Source: Pristionchus mayeri | Taxonomy: Eukaryota; Nematoda; Chromadorea; Rhabditida; Neodiplogasteridae | Direction of reading: 5' to 3' | DNA: 64,000 nucleotides | NCBI GenBank assembly: GCA_036245805.1 | Contig: BTRK01000005.1 | Span: 21,800,984 to 21,864,983 of the forward strand | In this document: piece by piece, positions 1 to 12,000 of the stretch | Numbering within the stretch: the first letter of the stretch is position 1 | How the letters are laid out: each line of letters begins with the position of its first letter | Made by a program: the position numbers and the translations under genes | Notes under the pieces: model-generated | What the model was told of the DNA's origin: nothing | Databases searched by the model: none | What the model saw: the letters and a program-made list of their open reading frames with translations, nothing else

Positions 1-96
1 TGCGAAAAGCGTGCGCGCTGCCCTGAAATAAGATACTGCTGTGGGGGAGAGAGAGGGGGGGGGGGGGCAGGGAGGAAGAGGGAGAGAGACACTCAC

Positions 97-3000
97 TCCT
101 CTTGAGAGAGTCCTCGAAGGGGCGACTCGTTCACTGAAATAAGTTCATCTCCCGCACTCAACCTCCCGTCCTGAAATGGAGATTACAAGTTAGTTAATAA
201 CTAACGCCGTAGCCACCCCTTTTCTTTCTTTATTCTCTCACCTTTGCAGCGACACTTCCATCCAACACTTTCTTGATGTATATCCCACACTGTGTTTCAC
301 CTACTCCCTTCAAATACACTCTAGTTCTCATTATAGTCGATTAGACGAGAACTGACTTGAGCAGCCACAATACTCAATCCAATTCCTCCTGTTCCTCTAT
401 TGAGATGAACCTTCACAAGAGTAGTGCATGGTTCATTGAGTGAAGAAGAATGGAGAATAGAATGGAGGGAGGGAGAGGGAGGGAACAGTCTATCTGTCAC
501 CCATCCAACCGATTCCTCGTTCCATTTCACATTTGAACACACTCCTTAATGAAATCATTAGGAAGACTCGGCTAGTCATATTCTCGCACCCTTTTCAGCT
601 AATTCGTCTAAGAGAGATTTCAGTGGTTCAAAGTGAGACAAGGATTGGTTAGTGAAGAAACCCTCTTGAGGTTGAATCATCTCCATTCCATTCAATCGAT
701 TGATCTCCAGAAGAGTCAGTGGCTAAAGCATAGAGATCAAGGGCCGAAAAAGAAGGGATGGTCACATACGATGCCTTCCTCAGTGCACATTTCATCCGCC
801 TGTCTCTCAGCCAATCCGATGATTCGATGGAGGACGTCGTTTCCTACTGCACTCTCATCTCCTCGCGGTTCCCACGAACTCAGCAAGTGACGAATCTGGC
901 AAGAGACTACTACCATTAGGAGGGACTGACTGGAAGATGCCTACCTGGAGACTGTTCAGTTTATACGTTGTCGATCCAAGCAGCACTAGATTCGTCTTGT
1001 CAACCATGAGAAGATTGGCGGCCTGGAATATCCCTGAGATGGCTTTACCCATCTCTCTCTCACCTGCCTACAGGTGTCGAGTAGACACTCCACAGCCAAT
1101 TCCAGTCCCACTCCAGTCGCCCATTCCTCAATCTCTGACAACCCAGTCGAGACTATTTCACCCAGACTGCAAAATGATCAATTTGTAAACAACGGAATTG
1201 CGTAGATGTCACAGCAGCTTGTTCTCTCACCTTGAGGAACATTTCATTCCAATCATCTGGTTAAATATGGATGCATTAAGATAAGAGAAGAGTTGAGAGG
1301 CCAGCTGGATTGTGATATCAGCATTGAGTTGCGCTGAGCGACACGACTGGAGAATGGATTGGAGCAAGGTGAGTGCACCACCTCAATCATACATTGTGAG
1401 TCCAATTTAGTGTTTAGAGAGTGATTAACCCCTTCGATTGGTGGGAGTGGGATCGAAGAAAGAAGGAAGGAGCACACTCAGCTCCCCAGTGCATTCTTCA
1501 ACGAGAGAATGGAAGAGTGACTGGATGAGAGAACAGAGCTCCGAGAGAGGGAACGAGAAACAAATATCAGCGGATAACAGATATTGAAGATGTGAGCAAT
1601 TGGAGAGCCAGTAGAGGAGGCGACCGCGGCACTTCTCTGTCTTCTCAAAAGGTGCATATAGATTAGAATATCACGAATAGTACTGCATTTTCCTGTTTCT
1701 GGGACTCACATTGGATAAGTGAGAGAGATGAGTTGAGAGCTGTTTCATCACTTGAATTCCAACAGACGGCCGGTCGTGAAGAGAATGAAGACCAATGAAT
1801 ATTAAGAAAGAGGATGAAAGAGGGAGGGGAGCAGATTCCGTCGATCGAGACATTGCCTGAATCCATGAAATCTATCAAATGCTCATGCACAGCTTATCTA
1901 GGTAGAATCGGGAAAAGTAATGTTACATGCATATCTAGTATACCTCAATAAGTAAATTCGATATTCCATTCTCGTCGATTGAAATGGAGAGTGGAATGCC
2001 ATGAGAATCAACGGTTCGTACGTCACTATAAAAACAAATATATGAATAAAATAATGATAATGACGACATGGAATATCTTTTCAACTCTCACGTCTTTAGG
2101 GTTGTGTGGGCGGGATCAACTATTGACGGACTCTTCGTTGACAACTGTTGTAATAAGGACATTACATCAAGACTATGCTAATTAACTTACGATCGCAATT
2201 GATCTGAATCGGAATACCACATCATTTCCAAACCGAATAAGATTTCCATCACATACAGTCTCCGTTCGATCGATTCTTCGATCATTTATCTGCACGGTCG
2301 ATAATTATGCCGACTTGGGATGTGCATTTACCATGATGAATGCATCCGGAGAGGATGGTGTGATGGTGCACACTCGAGCACTCACAGTTATCACACAGTG
2401 TCTACTGCACACACCCCGCACTCGAATGTGATGACGAGCAAACAAATGCAAGTTGCCATCGCTTCCCATCTGCCAAGGGAACCATTCCTCGAGTGGACAG
2501 AGACGTTCAAATTAACTCACCTCAGTCACACCTTCACATAATGCTATTCTGGAGTTATCACTGAGAGATATAAGATAGGCGCCCGTTCGATTCGTCGATT
2601 CACGCAAAATGAGAGAGGAAGTGTCCAAGTTAGTCCTTGCAAAGGGATGGTCATCATTGAAAAATCGAAAAAATATACGCGTATATGGAAAAGGTTCCAT
2701 TTGGGATCCCAAATCAATTTTCAGAAGAGACACTCAAAAAGGGAAACCATGTCTTATATGTATTTTGCGCATGTGCATAATATTGAATGAGCTTATGCAA
2801 AAAAATCATAGAATATGTTTAAATAAGCACTAACAATACTGTCGGGCGTTCGCCTATTCTCCTTCTCAGAACGAAAATCAAGAAGACATCCGGAGGAGCA
2901 TTGGCCAGATGAAGAAGAGGACACTCATCTTCACCCAACACCCTCTCACTACAAACACATAATTACGAAGTCACTCTTTGAACTATGAGGACGTACTTCC

Positions 3001-6000
3001 TGCTGTGGGTGGAACGCGTCGTGAGATCAGTGAGAGATTCGACCTTTCTTTCGTTTCCCTGAGCCATTTCAACCTGAGAAAATATTGTATAAAGGAGCAA
3101 AGGAAACATAAAAAATGAACAGATTTTGACCTCACCACAAAAGCCCCCCAAGCCAACCAATTGGAAAGAGTAGGGGAATGTCCATGCTATTCACAGTTTT
3201 GCATGATAAATACAAAGAAGTCACGACTCTAGCCATACTTTCCCTCTTCCCATGTCCTCTCTCACTTCTCTGCGCTCTCTTCTATTAAACTGTTTTATCG
3301 CCTTCTCACTATCTCTAGAAGTCACTAGCTGCCGCACCGTACTTACTGAAATTCCCTGTTCAGCTATGCTCAAGCTTATTTCTGCTAAACATGTTATTCA
3401 AGTATTGGCTTTCAAATTCTCAAAATAAATATGACCAGCTACTCGACTTCCCTCTCCACAACTCTCCAGCTTGGGCAACCCGGAGAGTATCGCCTACTTG
3501 GTACACTTCAAGAGGAGGAGCACGGACGGATTCCCATCGTCTCGAGTGATCTACCGTCAAGAAAGCCCCGCTGTCTGCGTTGTGAGTTCCTAACCGGCGC
3601 AAGTCAGGTGTTCGGCGGCAGGATGATCTACTTCGACGCTCAACGGAGATCCTTCACGATCGTCCCTACAGTTGACCAGAGAAGCCAAAGAAGATCCCAT
3701 CCCTTGACCTAACGACGCTCTGAGACCGAAGATCCCCATTCCCTCCACACTGAAGTCACCCTCCTGCAGGACCATTGTGCCTGACGTCAGGATAAATATG
3801 ATGATAAATATGACTCGACTTCCCACGATCGCTTTGACCTTATTAAGAATCTAGCATTTCCTAAATTAAAAGTGTCGTCTCGTTTGCTTAATAAGCCAGT
3901 AGATATAGCACTATAGTAATCAAACATCATAATTTACATAGTAGCTGGATGGATGACTCACCTGCACTAATTGAAAATTAGTCCAATGCTCCTCCCTCAC
4001 ATTGTACTTAATGAGTGCTTCCTTGAGAATTTCCGTTGTCCGATCTTTAGAAGACACAAGGATAGTGACATAAGGTCTACTAGGAACAATTTCTTCTCCG
4101 TAAACCTTCAAGCTCCCTCCTATAAAACCTTTTTATGCACTTCAATGGGCAAGTCCTACCGTGGCCCATGTCCCGAAGCTTCGATTCTATCCTCTTCTCC
4201 CGTCTTTTTTTCATAACAATCTCCGGGTTAGAGATCGTTCGAGTGAAAGTTGTCGGCGGAACCTCAATGATTTTCACTACAGTGTATATGAAAATGGTTG
4301 CCTAAGAATCATCAGATGGCTGGCAATGTCCAATTTTTGCAATTCGTAGTTATCAAGTTCTCAAGGGTGCTGATCATCATGGTAAAATTTATTTTGTACC
4401 AATTCGACCGGTGCAGCTGCATGGAGTTTCAGCACACCAAAGTACTAAAGATATTTAATTTTCAAATTGGATCAAATCGAGCATGCAGATTCGGAATGTT
4501 TTTATAGTTAATGAAATTGAATTTGCAAAAAAGTTTAAATAAAGTATTCGAATGGCAGGCAAATGCGTCCCTTGCTTTTTACATGATCGGATGCTCCGTG
4601 TTCAGACGATCATTTTCCGTATAATATGTGTGGAGTTTTTTTTGGGTGACTATTTTCCGCTAATGTTTTCTATTTATTTATCGGAACACATTTATTTAAC
4701 ACATTTAATTATTTATTGGGTTGCTGATAATTAATGTGAAAATGCCTACCTGCGGCCCGGCTTCACCGGTCGAGTTCGTGCAAAATGAAATTGACCATGA
4801 AAATCAGTACCCTTGTGAACCCCTTGCCACGAATATCGGATGTGTTTATGAATACTATTGGAATACTCATGTCAACACGTATTTAAACCATTTTAAAGTT
4901 ACCCAACAAGGACGAAACCCTGATCTCACCCTGATCCCGTCGCGTGTGCGAGAGAGTACGCAAAAGTGAGAGAGCGCGGATCATTTCCGGCTTTCCCTTG
5001 AGGCTATTATTGATTTTTAGCATTTTTGTATATTCATTCTATACTAATTCAACCATCGGCTATTCGATGGAAGACAAAAAATAATGGGTCAATTTCGTCC
5101 TTGTTGGGTAACTTTAAATACCAAAAAAAAGAGTTAGAGGTAAATCGAATTTCTCTATGCACAGTCCTGCTCCCTATCCCGTCTTTCCAGCCTGGCCTCG
5201 TCCACAATGCATTGGGTAGTGCGGACATACCGATAGCTTCGAAATAACTTTCAAACAGGGCACCCGGAAGAGTCTGTTTGTTCAATCATGACCCCCTGTG
5301 TTTTGTGTTTTATGCGTGGTGAACCACTAGTGATGAAACACCCAACATGTTGCGAGGAGTTTTGTGGAAAGCTTGAAACTAAAGTATGCACTACGAAGAG
5401 TATGCAGGTCTTACATTACAGGAAATTGTAATATAAATATTTCACAAATAGTACCTGTTTATATAAACCGGTGGCATCGATGTTTTCTTGTTGAATACCC
5501 TCGTGAACAGTTACTGCAAGAATATTTGAAATAATGCTGGAGGGCAGATACGCAATATTGCATACAAATTAAGAGAAAGCTCCCCACTTATGTCCTTGTG
5601 TTTCTTCTTAACTTTGTCTTCTTTTTTTTCTCGTTTTGAGAATCGTTTATTACTCCTCTTGATATTTGAGCTCTGATCATGATCTTTCAATGCCTGCATT
5701 AATTATGTACTTAATTATAATGAATAAACTTACTTGTATAGGGAGAAAGTTCATTCCATGTTTCTTAAGAAGAAATCTACCTTCCTTATCATCTTTGTGC
5801 CAATTCAATTGAACAAGGAGTGGCTTTTCTTCAGCGCTCAAGCTTCGTTCCTCAAATTTTAGTCGTAAAGTTATTTAAACAATTTATATCATACAGTACA
5901 ACAAAAAGCACAATAGTAGATGATAGTGCATATTGATATGCGTATAAACTGACCTCTCCTCCTTCATGTACCTCCCACAGCGAGTAGTCCGGGTCTGTGA

Positions 6001-6327
6001 GCATCTTCAAATCTGGCAAGAATTTATCCACCAGAGCATCTATGACTGCCTCAAGTTGCAGAGTAATGTGTAGGAGTAGAGAGATGGAAGTAAATACCTG
6101 AGTAGTTGCCGTGCTGCTAACTCGGATGCACTTGGTGCAAACCCTCCCCTCATCATCACAAAAGTAAAATCGCATTACACCCTCCACTTCCAAATCCTCA
6201 AATAATTAATTACTTATGCAAAAAAAATAGGAACCTGGGTCGGCTGAGACAAATGGAAGAGGTCCAATCTGTTCTCGTTCCATTGTTCAACTAATCTACA
6301 TAACTTTTCATACTCCATGTGACCCAT
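97..6327 (-). CDS. afd-1: Afadin homologue (RA-RA-FHA-DIL-PDZ), 3' end outside window
   Basis: Afadin is the actin-binding scaffold of adherens junctions and a Ras/Rap effector. Exons (minus strand): 6235-6327, 6098-6196, 5954-6049, 5734-5850, 5588-5693, 5455-5513, 4160-4262, 3962-4119, 2997-3073, 2835-2942, 2521-2635, 2332-2469, 2191-2289, 1710-1856, 1478-1643, 1231-1381, 1064-1166, 945-1022, 770-853, 590-722, 357-544, 242-307, 97-170. All junctions keep frame, giving about 852 codons. Order seen: RA1 (GVMRFYF, CIRVSSTATTQ), lysine-rich linker, FTRTISNPEIVMKKRR, RA2 (GGSLKVYGEEI), FHA (LHLFARHHIRVRG), DIL (LNADITIQLASQLFSYLN), PDZ (GIGLSIVAAQ, DGRLSAGDELISVNES). The linker between FHA and DIL is much shorter than in vertebrates, so an exon may be missed near 1857-2190. 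The ATG at 6327 directly follows a TATTTCAG acceptor. Family and domain order are very secure; individual junctions less so. Confidence 0.93.
3431..3712 (+). other. Open frame of unknown status in an afadin intron
   Basis: A 93-codon plus-strand frame lies inside the large afadin intron 3074-3961. It is richer in G and C than the flanking intron and encodes a mixed, non-repetitive sequence with no motif I recognise. No splice partner was found. It may be a fragment of a mobile element or chance; no function is claimed. Confidence 0.2.
4892..5118. mobile_element. MITE, AAGTTACCC family, copy a
   Basis: Short terminal inverted repeats: the left end reads TTTAAAGTTACCCAACAAGG and the right end is its reverse complement. 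The element lies in the afadin intron 4263-5454. Internal sequence includes the CGAGAGAGTACGCAAAA block shared with the other copies. No coding capacity. Confidence 0.8.
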
Positions 6328-7961
6328 CTGAAATACTCTATTTTGTTACAACACAATGTAGAAACCCGTGAACACAATAAAAAGAAAAAAATGATAAATG
6401 AAATCATAGCGTGTCATTAAGAATCGTTTTTTAACTATTGTATAGACTGAAAAAATATCCGTTTAAATGCATAATAAGCAAATCACGCCTCGTTAATGGG
6501 AATTCCTTTAACGCTCATATTGATAAATGATCATTTTGCATTTTAAGCAAAAATTTGAATAGTTTTTTCGATGTTTACAATTGAATACTATACCCACATT
6601 TCCTACAATTCGCAATAATATGTAAAAACAATAATTATAAATTCGAAAAAACAAAGAAACGCTCGGACGCATTGTAGGGACGCTACCCATTTGGAACCTG
6701 GGAAAGGGAAGGTTCTCTGGTTTTTCAACGCAGGATGCGCGCCACTTTTGCGAAGTTGCGCGGCCACGCATTCCTCGTTTCACATACTCTCTCGGCTTGG
6801 ATATCGGCTTGGATACTCAGACATGAGTGTGCGAACGAGGAGTGTGCGGCCCCGACGCTTTACAAAAGTGGCGCGCATCTCAGGTGGAGGTGCCCATTTT
6901 GGAATCAGCCCTGTATCCAACTTGTGCTGCCCTTGGGTGCCTCTCCCTAAGGTAAAGTCAATTACAAGTTGGATCCAGCCCTGAATCCAAGTTGTGCTGC
7001 CTTGGATCGAACTTGTAAACTGACTTTATCGTAGGGGGAGGCATCCAACCTAGCTTAAAACGGCTGATTAGAATCTGGGCGCCTCCTCCTGAGACCGTTG
7101 AAATCTTTTATACCTGGAGATCTGCTAAAAATAGAAAAAATTGTTTCACTACATATAGCACCTATAATATACAGTATCGGGAAACTATAGGGTTGCCTGA
7201 GATACTGTATATATGGATTTGAAATATTGCCGTAGTGCAGGAACATTTTGCACCGACACAGTCCCTTGCCCGTCGACATTCGGAAAAAAAATCGGACCTC
7301 CTAACTCCGCCCACTTGACCCTTTTCTCCAATTCTCTATTTAGCTGTGAATTGCAAACTGAAATTTGGCAAAAGACGCAGAGGAGAGGTATAAGTACTGT
7401 CAAATTTGAAGCTTAAACACCCCGCGATTTCCTGAGGCAGGGTCACGTTAGGCACGTCTGAACGATTTCCGTTCGAGAAAAATTAGGCGGATTAGGTTTT
7501 CTAATGTCGACGAATAGGGGGCCGTGCGTCGACCCTCTTTTATAGGGACGGCAGCCCGAATTTTTGAGTACGGAATATTGGTTGCCTCCTTCCGACGCTT
7601 TTCTTTCAAACTACCGTACTTTTCAAGCCAAATTCTTTCATTATTTTAAAACATTTAAAAAAAATATTTAATGCGATTTTTCGACAATTTTATTGATTGG
7701 AATGAATATGAACACATCTTGAAAGAACAACAAGCAAAGCAAAAAGAGATATGTTGCAGAACCGGAGAAGCACGATGTGATCGAAAATATACGTGTTTTC
7801 AGAATTATGTGTTGAAGCTTCATTTCCTCAGTTTTTGGTAGATTATCAATCACAAAAAATTGTTTTCACAATAAAAATAAATATAAATATCAAATAAAAG
7901 AGAATGAGGCTGTCAAAATTGAGCGTTTTACCGTTGTGAAAATACATTTTCGGTGTTTGCA

Positions 7962-8065
7962 AAGAGGACGACTTCCGTATCTTTGAGATTTTTTGATATT
8001 TGTTTTAGAGCAGCATTTCCCAATTTATGGTAAAAAACCAGAAATATACGGAAGTCGTCCTCTTT
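7962..8065. repeat. Short foldback with AAGAGGACGACTTCCGTAT arms
   Basis: AAGAGGACGACTTCCGTAT at about 7962 is followed roughly 65 nt later by its reverse complement at about 8045. The simple architecture suggests a small MITE or foldback remnant in the intergenic region. Confidence 0.6.
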
Positions 8066-8460
8066 TTAAATGATTTTTAAAGTTCTCGGTATCGTAATCT
8101 TCCTGATTCTGAAGTTCTATCAATATTAAACTATTCTTTCTATTATTATACGATGTTTCATTGCTGTCGGAGTACCGTTAACATAAGAAAAAAATTATTA
8201 AACCTCAATCATGAAGTTTTACAACGCAACCGAATTTCAGTTTGCGATAATCTTATTAAAAAACGTGACTTGCGATGCGCTCCACTTGGACTGAAAGCGT
8301 CGGCCTTTTGCTTATCATTCATTTATGTTTTTCTAATTAATTAAAATATTTTTTACAAAACTAAAGTGAAAAGTCGGAATGGGGCAGGCATAGCTTTCAG
8401 TTGTGTACAATTTTGTGAATTGTTTTGCTCGTTCGTTAACAGCGTTGCAGTCCCTACTCT

Positions 8461-8904
8461 TTTAAAGTTACCCAACAACCGTGCAAAATTTTTAAATTGG
8501 CGCCTGAACAATACCTTACCGCGAATTTGCATGAACATGCACTAAGTACCGTAATTTCGAATGCGCGGTTTGTTTAAATATTGTTTAATCGATTATGTGG
8601 GCTTAATATTGAAGTTTTTGCTGTTGAAATATATATTTCTACAACCGGGTGAGAAGCGAGGATAAAAATGGTATAGAACCGGGCTTGTGAACGCTAGTTA
8701 CCGCACACAGAATATTCATGTTTCAAACCTCGCGGGAAAATCGGTCTTGATCAGGGTAGCGCAACACATGTTTTGAGGTCGATTCTTTGACTAATTATTG
8801 ATTTTCTGACTTTATTAGTATTGCATTTCTACTAGTCTCTTTTATGTCTATCAGTTTCAGGAATAAAAATATAGGCCATTTTGACGGTTGTTGGGTAACT
8901 TTAA
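8461..8904. mobile_element. MITE, AAGTTACCC family, copy b
   Basis: TTTAAAGTTACCCAACAACC at the left and GGTTGTTGGGTAACTTTAA at the right. The subterminal bases differ from copy a, but the two ends still complement each other. No coding capacity. Confidence 0.75.
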
Positions 8905-9063
8905 CAAATTTTAGCGGACTTTAAATATATTTCTCTTCGAATAAATTGCCGTGGCCAGTGGCGGTCACCCGTGGGCTTGGAATTTTTTATTTTAAAGTTA
9001 TTGCGATCTACTTTTGGTATTTTGAAATATATACGTGCTAATGAATTTCTTCGTTTGCAGGAC

Positions 9064-12000
9064 ATGGGTAGCCAATATTATCGTGATGATGTTGCCGCTT
9101 CGGGCGACTTCCAAACGTCCTTTCAAGTAATTGAACCTCCCGTATCTAATCAAACGGGACTATATTGGAATCTTCCATTGAAGGGACAGCCCCGAACTTT
9201 TCCTTCGAAAGGAACGGGGAAAACTCCTGGGCCGGTAAGAAATGTCATATTCCGGCTAAATTGTTTTGCTGTTCAGAAGAGACACGCCGTAGAGGGAAAA
9301 ACTCCTGCACAGATCATCAACGAATTGTTCCAGGGAATCACTGATACGTATGCACAGCTTAAATATACCCTTTATGTATTGTCGATTGAGATACGACAAT
9401 GATGGATTGATGTTCAAATGTACACTTACTGTGATGGGTCAAGTGTTCCACGCTGTAGCTTCGAGCAAAAAGAATGCGAAACACGTAAGTTCAGAGTCAA
9501 CTCGAGATGACAGAGCCAAAATGAAAACTGAAGATAACCTAAACATGATTTTTAGGAGGCATGCATGATTGCGCTGAAGTCTCTCCGCCCAGATGTTCAT
9601 GCTGCCATCGAAAGTCTGAATACTCCCTCCGTCAGTTATTTTATACATGAAACAAGCTTCAATTAATTGCTTTGTAGAGCAACACTAGTCGTATGAATAC
9701 TTTCGGTCCGCCTCCGAGTGTTGGAATAACTCCAATGAAAAAGCGGAAGGTGGGTGATCTATTTGCATGTTATTATATATGATCAAGTAAAAATGGAAAC
9801 ATTATAGGTTGATTCGACTGATAGCCCTTGTTCTCTGAAAGACTTGTTGTCCAAATTGTGTTTGGAAGGGAATAAGAAGTACAAACTGGACTCGACTGAT
9901 GTTACTGATGCTGCAGATGAAGTTAAACAAAGAAAAATCTCGTACGTTTTCATGTAAAAATACTAGGTGTATGTAGTAGTGTTGATAGATATGTATTTGA
10001 TGCAGAGCGGTGCTCACTTTCACGGAGGAAGGGAAGATGTACACGCACACTGCTGAAGGAAGCAATGTGGCGAATATCATGGTTATCAGGTAGAACCAAC
10101 TTATTCTCACGCTACACTATTCATAGTTTATGTCAGATACATTTAAAGTTACCCAGAAACCTTGAAATTATTTGAATTTGTACGCGTGCCTGATCACGGC
10201 AAAATGTGCGAGAGAGTATGCAAAAACAAGAGAGTATGCAGCACTCGCAAAAATTCAAATAATTTCACGGTTGTCGGGTAACTTAAAGTTGAAGGATAAA
10301 GTTGAGTAGAATTATTAGAATATAAATTAAATTTTTATAATTATTAGCATGAGTGGAATATAGTTTAAATATTGAGTAAGTAACAGATGGAGCGCGATAT
10401 TTCAGACAAGCTCTTAAAGACGTATTCAAGCTATCTGAGGACGATATTATTAAAGTCATTAGAAGAGGACAGATGAAGAAGCTCCACAATATGCAATCGT
10501 TTTCGGTGAGTGGCGAAATGTACGATGTCTTAGAGCTTGAGGAGTGTATAATGGGCGCGGGGTTGTCAATTGTACTGGGCGCAATCATTTTCCATGTGGT
10601 GACCCTGTAGGCTCCTGTCCATGTTCGTCCATAGCACGTATTCTCATTTATTGCTGCCCCACTGGACCTACCCCCTTCTACGCAAAAACTTATTTACCGT
10701 AACACTCCCCCCACCCATACCCTTTCGAGCACATCACTGTGCTCCAGAGATAACGCAAGTATATGAGAAAGATTCGTAATAAACTTGTGAAAAGCTAATT
10801 TGCGTGGAGGGAGGGATCAATAGTCAAATTGTTTAACTCCATAAGAAAACGTACGACTTTTCCCTTTTCCGTGACAATTTTATTTCATTGTCATCTGAAA
10901 CTAATTTTATTCGAACACAAGAACAATGGTTGAGAAACATTCCAGTTTTATATTCAAACTCTATATCCTCCGTGGACAGTAATGTATGACCCTACATCTA
11001 GGTACTTTTCTGAATCCGCAAGAGTGGCTCTACAAAGTCTATAACTTTGATTTGTAATAAAACTCTTAACTTTCGTGAAAATCAAGGACAAAGAGCATTT
11101 GAAGAGGTTACTGAACCCTCCTGCACATGTATATTATTATATCTTAATTTTGTATTTGACTTATCTCAGTATGTTTCGTCTACTATTTTTTACTACAACC
11201 GTTCAACGCCGGTCAATTTTAAAAATGATCCGCCGCGCAGAACAAAGGAGGTTGTCCTCTCTGACACGCAGTGTGAATGTTTGGTGAAATTTTTGGTGAA
11301 GATCGGAATATGATGTGCCCAGAGACGAAGGCACGTGAGCTTCCAATAGAGATTTTGAAACTGTCGTATTTTTTACGGATACCGACCTCCCCGCACGAGG
11401 GCATAGCACAGCGTGTCAGCGAGACGATTTCCTTTGTTTGGTGCGGCGCTCGAGACCCGTTCATTTTGAGCCATTTTCAGTCGAACGCGCGGTGTCTTCA
11501 GTTCGCAGAATGGCACAGAATGATTTCGCATAACTTTATTGAAACAAAATATAAGTTCAAGCTCTAAAATGATTCTCAGAGAAACTAGACCAGAGCACCT
11601 GCTCCCAAATTTGGGATTCATTTAATAAATCCATCTAGTAGAAAATAAGGAAATTGTGAAATCACGTAAAAAGTAGTTCCTTTTTCAAATGGGTATTGTG
11701 AAAAGTCAAAATCGAAAATTGAAATTCGGTTTCCGTTAACTTGTAGAGAATTGATTTCTTCGTCGACTGCAGCATATTACACGCTCTGAATTTTAATGTG
11801 GATATCCAACAAACGTCTTGGCAGAGCAAAAACAGTGATTTTTAGCATGTTTTTGGATTTTCCAAGCGGCATGCCGGAAATGAGGCAACAAAATTTTGAG
11901 AGGTGTGTAGATCTCTTTCTGACGATCGAAATTAAGATTGTGGGTATCAATAACAATTGGACAGCGCTTGAGCTTGGCAAAGAATACAATCATAGGTGGG

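Larger units (their letters stand above)
6328..9063. promoter_or_regulatory. Divergent intergenic region between afd-1 and adr-1-like genes
   Basis: The two flanking genes are transcribed away from each other, so both promoters should lie here. No core promoter motif could be assigned. It holds inverted-repeat material: GCGCGCCACTTTTG at about 6735 mirrored near 6868; a hairpin at about 6950-7035; a pair of GGAAGTCGTCCTCTTT arms at 7965-8063; and a MITE at 8461-8904. The last bases before 9064 look like a splice acceptor (TTCGTTTGCAG), compatible with a 5'UTR intron or a trans-splice site. No gene seen. Confidence 0.6.
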
